Below are positions 44,978 to 57,831 of a stretch of 64,000 nt of DNA, piece by piece. A model generated the notes under the pieces. That model made no database searches, was not told the origin of the DNA, and was given only the letters and a program-made list of their open reading frames with translations. Every line of letters starts with the position of its first letter. Position 1 is the stretch's first letter. This stretch comes from Cornus controversa (Eukaryota; Streptophyta; Magnoliopsida; Cornales; Cornaceae), in NCBI GenBank assembly GCA_026545225.1, contig CM048849.1, positions 15,445,541-15,509,540 of the forward strand, written 5' to 3'. The translations under genes were made by a program, and so were the position numbers.

Positions 44978-46080
44978 GAGGAGGTTATGAGCCTAAATCC
45001 CAATTCTGCGCTTAATATATTTTTAATCCTATTTTGGAAAATGGACCAGAAGTCTTATTTTTGAGCCTCAAATTGACCTAATTTCTAAATAGATTTATTA
45101 AAATTTGATTTTACACACTTTTGTGTTTCACAAAAATTCTATGAATTGGACTTCTAGTGGGTCAAAAGTTGGGCCGAACGTAAGCAGAAAAACCCACCTG
45201 TTTAGTGTCGCGGGAAAACCTTATTAATTCTTCATTGGATTAAGACTTTGATGTATTCTCTTTGGGTATAAAGTGGTGAATTGAAGGCTATTTTGAGAGA
45301 GCTTGGATAGCCTTTGGATAGATTGGAAGACATAATTTGCTGAGCTTTGGATTGGAGAACCATTGGAGAATGAAGTCTTGCGCGTAATTCATGAAGATGA
45401 TGCCTTCATCCTTAACCGTTGAAGCGTCTTCTTCTATCATAAGCAGCTAGTTAATCCACTAGGGTTTTGATGTAGCCCTAACTAAGTATCAATGGTTTGA
45501 TTGTTTTAATTGTTAGGGATTTTTGTATGCATACGTAGATTGTGTAATTTAGAGGATTATTATTATAGAATTGAGCTATAAAAGTCTTATAAATTCAGTT
45601 TCAATAATTTTTTATCTTGTCTTAGATATTTAGTTGTTGTTATTGAACCTATTCTCTGTTACTTTCTTTAATTATGAGAGCGATTATAACACAATAGTAA
45701 TCATTGAATATATCATTAAAATCTTTGATGTAGTATGCCTAAAGAAGATGAACCATACTACACCCTAGATTAGAGTAGTTAGGCAGATGGCCCATGCCAA
45801 TCGAAGATAATCCATGTCTTAGCCTTAATCATATGTTATCTTCTTAACAGATGAAGGTGAGCTTGTAGCCACCGACACCACTTATGCATGATATAATTCC
45901 TCGTAGTTAGTTCAATTGGCCATTGATTATGAAGTTAGTGGTGAAGTCAATTACCCTAGATTGATCTCATATTTTCTACACTCTTTATTTTCTCTTATTT
46001 TATTTTATTTGTTTATTTAATTTAGTTAAATATAAAAATTAGAATTCTTTTCTTCAAAATTTAATTAGAATTAATTCCGT
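44978..46080 (+). repeat. LTR-like remnant, non-coding
   Basis: It shares landmarks with solo LTR C: GTTAGTGGTGAAGTCAATT (near 45941) and a GATGTAGCCCTAAC/GATGTAACCCTAAC phrase. This makes it a diverged relative or part of one. E1 is inserted at its left side. No open frame of interest. Confidence 0.45.
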
Positions 46081-46265
46081 ATACCAACTCATTCAGACCA
46101 TAATCCTTGAGGTTCGACACCCGTTTCAATAACCCTATTCTGCAAGGAATTTATTCTATTGCGGAGTGTGGTAATTTCAATTGAGACACTTATCACAGAC
46201 ATCAGACCATTAATGGCTTCTTCTAAAAATTCAAGCTTCATCATTTGAAGAACACTTACATGGTT
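46081..46265 (-). other. Coding-like fragment cut by element A
   Basis: The minus strand reads HVSVLQMMKLEFLEEAINGL followed by a heptad-like stretch (ITTLRNRINSLQNRVIE). It is the continuation of the sequence at 60782-60930 and matches the uninterrupted copy at 24100-24195 in inverse orientation. Identity unknown. Confidence 0.55.
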
Positions 46266-47407
46266 TGTAGAGACTGTGACCAATTTTGGTCGGTTTGTAT
46301 TTTCAGCATCATACTTGTCATGAATGCATTTTGAATGATGTTAAACATGTTTGCAAAGTGGAATAGAAGTTTTGGGAGGTTTTTGAAACATTTGATGAAA
46401 TTTGACTTTTGGTCAAACAGGGGCCCATCTGGGCCCAGGAATTCGAAAAGTTCTGAAAAAATAATTACTTTTGGTTTTAGACCAAATTAAATGTTTAGAG
46501 AGTAAATTAAGTAATTTTAAGGTCGTAGGATCTTTCAAAATTGAAAACAGAGGTCAGGAGGGTACGTTAAGTGGTCTGGACGTTTTAGTCATTTCTCTCT
46601 ACATTTTGTAGTGTTTCGGCTTAGATTCGGGATTCTCCGAGGAAGGAAAGTGCATAGAGCTTGGTAAGGGCTCCGATTTGAATAGAATAATATTGGATTT
46701 CAACAAGAAGTATGACATTGTCAGAGTTGTCCAAGTCATACGAATGTTATCGGAAGTGTCTATGGTCACATATGTCGAAGCGGTCCAAATCATATTAGGA
46801 TATCGGATGAGATCTGAGAGAGAGAGGAATTTTATCTTTATACTTATGTGATCATATGTTGAGCATGATATATGTTTTCATGCATTCTTCTAAATATGAA
46901 TTGCTTGAGTGAATATATGAAAATTGAAAGTGACATGTAGTAAAATGGAATACATTCATATAGGTCGATGTCAAGTTGATACCTAGATGGGTTGGGGTAT
47001 TCCTACTAAGCCGTTAAGTTGCTCACCCCTTTTTCTCCAAACTATTTACAGATAAGGCGCCCATGATGGATGGGACTTAAATGACTCAATCAGAGTTTTA
47101 TAAGATTTTTGCCTTACATTTTGGATATTATGGACTTGGCTACCCATGCCGGCTTGTGGCATGAGGAATTCTGTATTTTGTAATCATATATGAATTCTTA
47201 ATGCTTTTGGACTATGCATGTAATTCAAACTATGACTATGAACTTGTGAAGACATTCTTATGAAATGTAGGAATGGATCATTTTGTATTTAATGAGGAGG
47301 ATGGATGGGGGAACGTAAATGGATTATGGTGTTTGGACTTGTGGAATTGTAAATCTATTTATGTTGTATGATGTATGAATGCTTTTAAGTGGAATTAGGA
47401 TGGATAA
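46266..47407 (+). repeat. A left LTR, first part
   Basis: It starts TGTAGAGACTGTGACC and follows the start of B's LTR at lower similarity (ATTTTGG, TTGACTTTTGGTCAAAC, GGGCCC). It stops at the insertion point of B. No genes inside. Confidence 0.85.
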
Positions 47408-50141
47408 TGTAGAGACCGTGCCCAATTTTGGCTAGTTTTTGAAATTTTCATCATTTATTGTTTTAAATGCATTTTAAATGATATTTAACATGTTTTGAAT
47501 GCGGGAAACATGTTTAGAAGGTTGGAATATGGTTTTGGGAAGTTTTGAAAACTTTTGAAAAAGTTTGACTTTTTGGTCAAATCGGGGCTCGGGATGCGAC
47601 TTAAGTGGGTCCGGAAATTTGGAAAATTCTCAAAAATATTTTTTTTGGGGAATGGCTTAACTGAAATGTTTAGAGTGTTAAGGAAGTGATTTCGAGTCCA
47701 ACGGAGTTTTCGGGAATTAATTCGGAGGTCGGGAAGGTACATTAAGTGACCCGGGGGTAAAATGGTCAATTCACGCCCCTAGGGTTGAGATAAATATCCC
47801 AAGGTTTGGGATATTTCATATTTACAGATTTCACTCTCTCTCTAAAAGTCACCACTTCATCTCTCTCCCTTCTCTCTAGATTTTAGGTCACTTGGGGTAT
47901 GATTTGTAAGATCCCGAAGAAGGAAAGTGTGTAGAGGGTGTTGAGGGCTTCGGTTTGAACTGATCAAAGTCTACATTTTGTGAAGTTGAGAAAGCTGCGA
48001 TTTCTCAAAGTTGGATTCAAATCATAGGATTTGAGGTAGGGGTGCTAGACTCATCTTTACTTTGATTCTATAGGTCACATAATTGTGACATGAAAGATAG
48101 GTTGAGATTTCTTGAGTTTAGGGTTTTGTGTATATGTATATATATATAAAAATGTGATTTATGCACATAGATATGTCTAACATGTTAGTTAGGGCTTATG
48201 TATGTTGCATAGGTGAAGTTGAGACTATTAATGTTTTTTGATGAAATTGTATGTATTTGGTGGAAACATTGAAAATCTGAGTTTTTATTTAGAATTGTGC
48301 ATCAAAGATATAATTTTCTTGAAAAATGCATAAGCATGATGATTTTCGTGGTATGAGTGTGTTGACATTGTGAGAAGCTTGAGATGAGAAAGAAAAGTGC
48401 ATTGTTTTGATAAAAGTATTGCATTGTGTGGATTTTGTGCATTTATTTGATAAGTGTACATTATATGAAAAATGAGGTTTTTGGGGCATGTGTGAGAATT
48501 AATAAGGGTATTGAACTCTAGGGTGAAAGACCCAAAACTTGGCCAAGCGGGTGTCGCTTCCGTCTAGTTAGTAGCCCGAAAAGCGTGAGCAGAGTATGTG
48601 GTCCCAAAGTGACCCTTACTACGGATTGTGATAAGCGAAGTCCTCAGTTGAATTGATTTCCGAATTTATGTGGCGTGAGTTATACATATGAAATGTGACT
48701 TGTTTAAGTTGATGTTTATATATATGTATACCTTGAAATATAAATCATCACGCATGATTTCCAAAATTTGTTTGTTTTGAGGGTAAAAGGCATAGATATT
48801 GTCATATAGATGTAATGATTTCATATGCATCCATGCATGGCCGCCTGAGTTAGAGTGGAGTTGGGTGGATCTTTCCTACTAAGCCGCAGTGGTGCTCACC
48901 CCCTACTTATATAAACTTTTTCAGATAAGGCGCCGATCGAGGACGAAGTATGATTAGCTCAATGGACCTCGTTGGGTTCCTTTTTGGATTTTGATATTTT
49001 GGAATGTAGATAAATGTCCATGCTGTTTTGTGGCATATGGACTCTTTTGGTAAATGTTATTCTTAAAGTTGGATAACATATTTATACTTGAATTTCATAT
49101 GTATAAGCCATGTTGGACATGTATGGAAGACTTTGAACATAATTGTATGGCCATTAGGGGGGGACACGTGCCCAAAAGTGTCCATTTTGAATTTAAGGTG
49201 TGAATGACATATGAAATTATTTGTATGATTTCAATAGAAATGTATGAGGATTTGTGAGATTATGGTGATATGAATGTGTGAATTAGGGTGTGTGTATGGA
49301 GATGTACCATTTGTAGATCCTTGGAATGTTGAGTGTTAGATTTTGTTGGAAATGAAAGTGTTGTCGGTCAAATGGACACATTCTGCCCAGATTTTGGCAA
49401 TTTGTTTTGAGGGGTCTACACAACTCCAAATGGTCTGAAAGTTTTACCACATCTTCCCCTAGATGTCTAGTAATCCCAGATTTAATTTGGTGACATTTGG
49501 ACAACTACATAATTTTTTAAAAATCCGAGAATATTCTGCCACCAGATTTCACTATTTCTGTTGGGCACCAACTTTTTTGTCAAAACTGTTTTATTTGGCT
49601 TACATCTAGACATTGAGGTTGATGTAGTCTTGTTCCAAGTTTAGTCTAGTTTCTACAGAATTTTAGTTTGCCTCATTCCGAGTTGAAATGAATTTTCTAT
49701 GAATTTGTTTATGACTGCTGCGCAGATTGCACCTGGTAGTGCACTGTCCACTAGAGGAGTTAATGTAGCAATTTAGCTACTGCTCGGAGATGCAAAATCA
49801 TGTTTCCGGACCATTTCAAAAGGTGTAAATTATATTTTTAAGCTTCTTAGGATTATAGTAGGATGGGACAATGGTTCGAAAATTTTTTTGGAACTTTTTA
49901 CGAAAAGTTACTATTCACGAGGGTTGAAAATCATTTTTTTTTATTGTTCTAAATGATTTCAACGACGAGGACCATGGTCAGTCATGCATATTCACTTAAT
50001 TATATGCATATTTAGTTGCTTCTGTGGTTAAGAGAATTGGTTTGGATATTATATTTTCCAAAATGGTTGTTTTGATTAAATTTCACCGTTTATCCCCATT
50101 TCTCTCGCTCTTAACCGGGTGTTGGAAATCGGGGCGTGACA
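47408..50141 (+). repeat. B 5' LTR
   Basis: It starts TGTAGAGACCGTGCCC and ends AATCGGGGCGTGACA. It is non-coding; short frames inside recur in the 3' LTR. A 12-bp segment near 47715 is absent from the 3' LTR. Confidence 0.95.
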
Positions 50142-50144
50142 ACT

Positions 50145-50156
50145 TGGTATCAGAGC
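50145..50156 (+). promoter_or_regulatory. B primer-binding site
   Basis: TGGTATCAGAGC, complementary to the 3' end of initiator tRNA-Met, lies three bases inside the 5' LTR. Confidence 0.93.
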
Positions 50157-50441
50157 TTAACCAGGTTTGAATACCTTAAGACAATGGGAAGGGTTGAGCC
50201 ACATGTTGGATTGAAGTGACTTGATTTATATGATTGTGAACTTGAGGTTATAATCATAGACTTGATGTCTTTAAGTGTAAGCTAGGGTTAAATGCTTATT
50301 ACATGGAAAATTTTATGTGCTTACTTGTTTGATATGACATGCTACCTTGAAGTATATAAGCATTTTGTGTGTATGAATGGAATTGGACAATGATATTCAT
50401 GCCTTGGACTTAAAGTGTCTCCTTGTTATCAATATAGCAAG

Positions 50442-51660
50442 ATGCCACCACGTAGAGCTCGTGGGGAAGCGCCACCAGTAGCTCCCACAGATGGAGGGCA
50501 ATTTATGCGCAACATGGTCACTACTATGCGAAAAATTGCAAGGGAAACTCAAAGGGAAACTCAAGAGGAGACACATGCTCCACCAAGAGCAGTTCCTCCT
50601 AGCCGAATGATAACGACATTGGGGCATATCAAGAAGCACAATCCGCCAACCTATTCAGGGGGATCCGATCCCATGGTGGCAGAAAACTGGTTGGATGAGA
50701 TTGTCAAGCTCCTTACTGTGCTTGAAATAGATGAAGACTTGAGGGTGAAGGTGGCCACTCACTATCTAATAGATGATGCCAGCCGTTGGTGGAAATTCAC
50801 CGAAAACTACCATGACATCGAGACGATGGATTGGGACATGTTTCAAGTACTCTTCTTTGAGAAGTACTTTTCAGTGACAGTGAAAGACAATCTAAGAAGG
50901 GAATTTTATGAGTTGACACAAGACTCAATGACGGTGATGGAATACGAGACCAAATTCACTTCCTTGGCTCGTTTTGCTAGAGAGATAATACCAACGGAGG
51001 AGCTGAAGATAAAACAGTTCATAAGAGGTCTTCGGACATTTATAAGAGGTAAGGTGGCAGTCTTGGGACTGACTAGTTATGCAGTGGTAGTGGAGAGGGC
51101 ACTAGTGGCTGAGGAACTTGATATTGATAATCGGAAGAAGAGGGAAACAAGGAACCAAATGAGAAATGTGGGGTCTCTTTCAGACAACCGTACAGGAAGG
51201 AAGAGAAAGGATGGTGGGTCATTCTCCCAAGGGCAACAACAAACCCAATCTACACCATCAGTGGTTGTGCCTACTAGGACCACACGACCTAAGGTAGTTT
51301 GCTATAATTGCCAGAAACTGGGACACAAAGTGGCAGAATGCACTTAGAAGCATAATACTCCTGTGATGGACAAGAAGTGCTTCCATTGTCAATAGATGGG
51401 GCACATTAGTTGGAATTGCTCACAGAAGAGGGGTACACAAAGTGGTGTTGGCTCACAATAGTGTCCTGTGCAGCCTGTGACTTCACAGTCAGGCTTTAGG
51501 GCATTGCCACCACCACAGATGGTGCCGTCAGTTCAGAGTTCACGGGCACCAGCTAGAGGAGCCGCGTCTGGCGCTCCTAGTCTTCAATCTACATATCAGG
51601 GTACAGGACAGCAGGGCTAGAGGACCCCGGGTCGTGTCTTTACTCTTGCTCCAGGAGAGA
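50442..51660 (+). pseudogene. B gag with two zinc knuckles
   Basis: I chose ATG 50442 (MPPRRARGEAPP) because element A has the same start context at 58832 (MPPRRVQGGG). The core reads HNPPTYSGGSDPMVAENWL, KVATHYLIDDASRWW and FFEKYFSVTVKDN, then the retrotransposon gag helices. Zinc knuckle CYNCQKLGHKVAEC at 51300 is followed by a stop (51345-51347), and a second knuckle CFHCQ.MGHISWNC is broken by a stop. Gag packages element RNA. About 300 codons are open before the first stop. Confidence 0.92.
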
Positions 51661-51699
51661 CCTCAGCAAGACCGTCAGTGGTCCGAGGTATATTTCTTG

Positions 51700-53212
51700 T
51701 ATCTAGTCGTGGGCTAGGGTGTTAGTGGATTCGGGTGCATCACATTCATTCATATCATATGCATTTGCTTGTGCTTTGGGGTTGGAGGTGTCATCTTTGG
51801 ACTCGATTTTATCCATTGATACGCCAGTTGGTGGTAGAGTGGTTTTGAGTGATGTGTGTCGATCTTGCGAGATCGAGAATTCGGGACATCGATTAGTGTT
51901 CGATTTCATCCTTCTTGAAATATCTAGTTTTGATGTGATCTTGGGTATGGATTGGCTATCGACTTATAGAGCCAACATTGATTGTTATCAAGGTAGAGTG
52001 ACCTTGTATACACCAAAAGGTGATAGTATATGTTTTGTGGGGGAGCGTGATGACTTCTACTTGTCGTCTTTGCATGGTTTGAGTGATTGGAGAGGGCTTG
52101 GGCATTTCTTAGCGAGCCTATTAGTTGATGGTGATGATAAGACACTTGGAGAGCTTCCTCGTGTAGTGTGTGAGTTTATGGATGTATTTTCGGGGGACTT
52201 GACACAGTTGCCTCCGAAACGGGAAGTGGAGTTTGTGATAGATCTTGCTTTGGGTACCGCGCCCATTTCGATGGCACATTACCGAATGGCACCGACTGAG
52301 TTGAAAGAGCTAAAGGACCAATTACAAGAGCTACTAAACAAGGGATTTGTACATCCTAGTACTTCGCCTTGGGGAGCTCCGGTTCTTTTTGCTAAAAAGA
52401 AGGACGGGTCTTTGCGGCTTTGCATTGACTATCGAAAGTTGAATCGGGCAACAATCAAGAATAAGTGTCCTTTACCAAGGATAGATGACTTGTTTGACCA
52501 ACTTAAGGGTTCTAGATGTTTCTCAAAGATAGACTTGAGATCAAGCTACTACCAGTTGGGGATTAGAGAAGCGGACATTCCAAAAATTGCTTTTCGCACA
52601 CGATACGGACATTATGAGTTTTTGGTGATGCCATTTGGTTTGACGAATGCACCGGCAACATTCATGGATCTAATGCATAGAGTGTTCAATGCTTATCTGG
52701 ACAAGTTTGTAGTGGTGTTCGTTGTTGACATCCTAGTGTACTCAACTTCAGAAGAGAAACACGAGGGTCACTTGAGGATTGTGTTGCAGCTTCTAAGAGA
52801 ACATCAATTATATGCCAAGTACAAGAAATGTGAGTTTTGGCTAGCGGAGGTGAAATTCCTTGGGCATGTTGTGTCCGAAGGAGAAGTTTCCGTAGATCCA
52901 TCCAAGGTAGAGGCGGTGATGAGTTGGGAAAGTCCTAAGAGCGTATTTGAGATACGTAGTTTTTTGGGATTGGCCGGATACTATAAGAGGTTTGTGAAAG
53001 ACTTTTCGAGGTTAGCAGCACCAATGACTAAGCTTACCCGAAAAGGAGTGAAGTTTGTGTGGAATGATGCTTGCGAGCATGCATTTTTGGAATTGAAGAG
53101 TCGGTTGACTTCGGCTTCAATTTTGATCATTCCAGAACATGGGTTGGGGTACACTATCTATTGTGATGCGTCACGACTTGGTTTGGGATGTGTGCTAATG
53201 CAAACCGAATGA
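51700..53212 (+). pseudogene. B protease and reverse transcriptase, catalytic residue lost
   Basis: The protease active site [13 protein letters not shown] is at 51719. RT motifs follow: [43 protein letters not shown] and [12 protein letters not shown]. The catalytic box reads FVVD (52721-52729) where E1 and the family have FVDD, so an essential aspartate is replaced by valine. RNase H begins at [15 protein letters not shown] frameshift lies near 51700 and the frame ends at a TGA (53210). Confidence 0.93.
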
Positions 53213-53215
53213 GTA

Positions 53216-53716
53216 GTGGCATATGGTTCAAGACAATTGAAGATGCACGAACAGAATTACCCGACACACGACTTGGAATTGGCAGCAGTGATCTTTGCAC
53301 TTAAGGTGTGGAGACATTATTTGTATGGTGAGAAGTTTGAAGTGTTCTTAGATCACAAAAGTCTCAAATACCTTTTCTCACAAAAGGATTTGAATATGAG
53401 GCAACGAAGGTGGATGGAATACATAGAAGATTATGACTTTGACTTGCAATATCATCCGGGGAAGGCTAACGTTGTAGCAGATGCATTGAGTAGGAAGTCA
53501 CATGGCAGCTTAGCGAGCTTAGCCATACGGGAGTGGAAGATGATGGAAGATATCTCAGAAATGGGATTGCATTTCAGTGAGGATGATAGGCCAGCGGTGT
53601 TATTTACTCTTATCGCTCAACTAACTCTTGTGAGTAGAGTGATTGAAGAGCAGAGGAAGGATAGTGAGGTTGAGGCTATTCGCACACGGATTTCGGGTGG
53701 CGAAGTGATGGAATGA
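53216..53716 (+). pseudogene. B RNase H
   Basis: Continues from the previous frame after a [60 protein letters not shown] and [12 protein letters not shown]. These are the remaining RNase H blocks and the linker towards integrase. Two more stops follow at 53714 and near 53750. Confidence 0.92.
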
Positions 53717-53842
53717 TGGACAGTTCATTCAGATGAGAGCATAAAATTCTAAGGGAAGATATTTGTTCCCTTAGCTTGTCGGGCTGAGATTCTGAGAGAG
53801 TTTCACAACTCGAGGCTAGCAGTACATCCAGGTGGTACCAAG

Positions 53843-55070
53843 ATGTATCATAACCTACGCCGACAGTATTGGTGGAAGGGTATGAAAAAGGATGTAGCTC
53901 AGTTTGTGGTGAGGTGCCTCACTTGTCAACAAGTGAAGGCTGAGCATCAGAGACCAGTGGGGTTGTTGCAGCCATTGCCTATGGCTATGTGGAAATGGGA
54001 GCATGTCACTATGGATTTTGTGACGGGACTTCCAAGGTCGAGGAAAGGTCACGACGCAGTTTGGGTGGTCGTTGATAGATTGACGAAGGTAGCTCACTTT
54101 ATTCCCATTAGAGTGACAGATGATGTGGATACTCTCAGTAGATTGTATATTGAGCAGATCCTTAGGCTTCATGGCGTACCAATTTCTATTGTTTTAGATA
54201 GAGACCCACGATTTACATCTCAGTTTTGGCAGAGTTTCCAGGCAGCACTTGTTATAGACCTTCACTTTAGTACGGCTTTTCATCCTCAGATGGATGGTCA
54301 GTCTGAGCGTACTATACAGATTTTGGAGGATATGTTGCGGGCGTGTGTACTTGATCTCCGGGGTAGTTGGGAGGATCACTTTCCTTTGGTGGAGTTTGCA
54401 TACAATAATAGCTACCAAGCTAGCATTGAGATGGCTCCATTCGAGGCTTTGTATGGTAGACCGTGTAGGTCACCTGTTTGTTGGACTGAGGTTGGGGAGA
54501 CAATTTCTTTGGGACCAGATTTAGTTTGGGAAACTACGGAGAAGATCAAGGTCATCCAGCAGAGATTGCTTACGGCCCAGAGTAGTCAGAAGAGCTACGC
54601 TGACAAAAAGTGACGACCTTTGGCATTTGAGGTAGGAGATCATGTCTTTCTGAAGGTCTCACCACGGAGAGGTTTGATGAGGTTCGATCGTAGTGGCAAA
54701 CTTGCACCACGATTTATCGGGCCATTTGAGATTTTGGATCGGGTTGGAGAGGTTGCTTATCGCTTGGCATTGCCACCGCAATTGTCAAGTGTCCACAACA
54801 CATTCCATGTGTCTATGTTGAGGAAGTATGAACCGGACCCTTCATATGTGCTTGATTGGGCAGACCTTGAGGTTGAGGAGGACATGTCATACGAGGAAAG
54901 GTCAATTCAAATTCTACACACCAGAGAGCAAGTGCTTCGGGGCAAAAGCATTCCATTGGTTAAAGTGCTTTGGAGGCATCATGGGGTGGAAGAAGCTACA
55001 TGGGAGTGAGAACAAGAAGTCCGCTCAAAGTATCCCGAGTTGTTCATCTCCTGAGATACATTCTAATTTT
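53843..55070 (+). pseudogene. B integrase and chromodomain
   Basis: Zinc part upstream at 53790 (EFHNSRLAVHPGGTK), then CLTCQQVKAEH. The DDE core has MDFVTGLPRS, LDRDPRFTSQFW and DGQSERTIQILEDML. After a TGA at 54611 the frame continues with EVGDHVFLKVSPRRGLMRF, GPFEIL and the chromodomain (QVLRGKSIPLVKVLWRHHGVEEATWE), then another TGA at 55007. The TGG and CGA/AGA-type origins of these stops can be read from E1. Confidence 0.92.
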
Positions 55071-55100
55071 GAGGACGAAATTCCTATAATGGTGGGAGGT

Positions 55101-57826
55101 TGTAGAGACCGTGCCCAATTTTGGCTAGTTTTTAAAAATTTCATCATTTATTGCTTTAAATGCATTTTAAATGATATTTAACATGTTTTGAATGCGGGAA
55201 ACATGTTTAGAAGGTTGGAATATGGTTTTGGGAAGTTTTGGAAACTTTTGAAAAAGTTTGACTTTTTGGTCAAACTGGGGCCCGGGATGCGACTTAAGTG
55301 GGCCCAGAAATTCAGAAAATTCTCAAAAATATTTTTTTTGGGGAATGGCTTAAATGAAATATTTAGAGTGTTAAGGAAGTGATTTCGAGTCCAACGGAGT
55401 TTTCGGAGGTCGGGAAGGTACATTAAGTGACCCGAGGGTAAAATAGTCATTTCACGCCCCTAGGGTTGATTAAATACCCAAGGTCAGGGATATTTCATAT
55501 TTACAGATTTCACTCTCTCTAAAAGTCACCACTTCTTCTCTCTCCCTTCTCTCTAGATTTTAGGTCACTTGGGGTATGATTTGTAAGATCCCGAAGAAGG
55601 AAAGTGTGTAGAGGGCGTTGAGGGCTTCGGTTTGAACCGATTAAAGTCTACATTTTGTGAAGTTGAGAAAGCAGAGATTTCTCAAAGATGGATTCAAAGC
55701 ATAGGATTTGAGGTAGGGGTGCTAGACTCATCTTTACTTTGATTCTATAGGTCACATAATTGTGACATGAAAGATAGGTTGAGATTTCTTGAGTTTAGGG
55801 TTTTGTGTATATGTATATATATATACATAAATGTGATTTATGCACATAGATATGTCTAACATGTTAGTTAGGGCTTATGTATGTTGCATAGGTGAAGTTG
55901 AGACTATGAATGTTTTTGATGAAATTGTATGCATTTGGTGGAAACATTGAAAATCTGAGTTTTTATTTAGAATTGTGCATCAAAGATATAATTTTCTTGA
56001 AAAATGCATAAGCATGATGATTTTCGTGGTATGAGTGTGTTGACATTGTGACAAGCTTGAGATGAGAAAGAAAAGTGCATTGTTTTGATAAAAGCATTGC
56101 ATTGTGTGGATTTTGTGCATTTATTTGATAAGTGTACATTATATGAAAAAGCGAGATTTTTGGGGCATGTGTGAGAATTAATAAGGGTATTGAACTCTAG
56201 GGTGCAAGACCCAAAACTTGGCCAAGCGGGTGTCGCTTCCGTCGGGTTAGTAGCCCGGAAAGTGTGAGCAGAGTATGTGGTCCCAAAGTGACCCTTACTA
56301 CGGATTATGATAAGCAAAGTCCTCAGTTGAATTAATTTTTGAATTTATGTGGCGTGAGTTATACATATGAAATGTGACTTGTTTAAGTTGATGTTTATAT
56401 ATATGTATACCTTGAAATATAAATCATCACGCATGATTTCCAAAACTTGTTTGTTTTGAGGGTAAAAGGCATGGATATTTGTCATATAGATTGTAATGAT
56501 TTCATATGCATCCATGCATGGCCGCCTGAGTTAGAGTGGAGTTGGGTGGATCTTTCCTACTAAGCCGCAGTGGTGCTCACCCCCTACTTATATAAACTTT
56601 TTCAGATAAGGCGCCGATCGAGGACGAAGTATGATTAGCTCAATGGACCTCGTTGGGTTCCTTTTTGGATTTTGATATTTTGGAATGTAGATAAATGTCC
56701 ATGCCGTTTTGTGGCATATGGACTCTTTTGGTAAATGTTATTCTTAAAGTTGGATAACATATTTATACTTGAATTTCATATGTATAAGCCATGTTGGACA
56801 TGTATGGAAGACTTTGAACATAATTGTATGGCCATTAGGGGGGGACACGTGCCCAAAAGTGTCCATTTTGAATTTAAGGTGTGAATGACATATGAAATTA
56901 TTTGTATGATTTCAATAGAAATGTATGAGGATTTGTGAGATTATGGTGATATGAATGTGTGAATTAGGGTGTGTGTATGGAGATGTACCATTTGTAGATC
57001 CTTGGAATGTTGAGTGTTAGATTTTGTTGGAAATGAAAGTGTTGCCGGTCAAATGGACACATTCTGTCTAGATTTTGGCAATTTTTTTTGAGGGGTCTAC
57101 ACAACTCCAAATGGTCTGAAATTTTTATCACATCTTCCCCTAGATGTCTAGTAATCGCAGATTTAATTTGGTGACATTTGGACAACTACATGATTTTTTA
57201 AAAATTTGAGAATATTCTGCCACCAGATTTCACTATTTCTGTTGGGCACCAACTTTTTTGTCAAAACTGTTTTATTTGGCTTACATCTAGACATTGAGGT
57301 TGATGTAGTCTTGTTCCACGTTTAGTCTAGTTTCTACAGAATTTTAGTTTGCCTCATTCCGAGTTGAAATGAATTTTCTATGAATTTTTTTATGACTGCT
57401 GCGCAGATTGCACCTGGTAGTGCACTGTCCACTAGAGGAGTTACTGTAGCAATTTAGCTACTGCCCGGAGATGCAAAATCATGGTTTCGGACTATTTCAA
57501 AAGGTCTAAATTATATTTTTAGGCTTCTTAGGACTATAGTAGGATGGGACAATGGTCCAAAAAAATTTTTGGAACTTTTTACGAAAAGTTACTATTCACG
57601 AGGGCCGAAAATCATATATTTTTTTTATTATTCTAAATGATTTCAACGATGAGGACCATGGTCAGTCATGCATATTCACTTAATTATATGCATATTTAGT
57701 TGCTTCTGTGGTTAAGAGAATTGGTTTGGATATTATATTTTCCAAAAATGGTTGTTTTGATTAAATTTCACCATTCATCCCCATTTCTCTCGCTTTTAAC
57801 CGGGTGTTGGAAATCGAGGCGTGACA
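55101..57826 (+). repeat. B 3' LTR
   Basis: It begins TGTAGAGACCGTGCCC immediately after the purine tract and ends GTTGGAAATCGAGGCGTGACA-like sequence. It pairs with 47408-50141. Confidence 0.95.
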
Positions 57827-57831
57827 GATAA

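Larger units (their letters stand above)
47403..57831 (+). mobile_element. B: chromovirus (Ty3/gypsy, Tekay-like) with gag and pol, defective
   Basis: LTRs at 47408-50141 and 55101-57826 (2.73 kb each) with the perfect 5-bp duplication GATAA at 47403-47407 and 57827-57831. The primer-binding site TGGTATCAGAGC is at 50145-50156 and a purine tract GGTGGGAGGT at 55091-55100. Gag, protease, RT, RNase H, integrase and chromodomain are all present with several stops. LTRs differ more than those of E1 (a few per cent plus indels), so B is older than E1. It lies inside the left LTR of A. Confidence 0.95.

Noticed and set aside
50145..50156. TGGTATCAGAGC words resembling tRNA sequence (also at 1852, 7671, 42441)
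   Set aside because: These are primer-binding sites complementary to initiator tRNA-Met, not tRNA genes. No cloverleaf is present around them.
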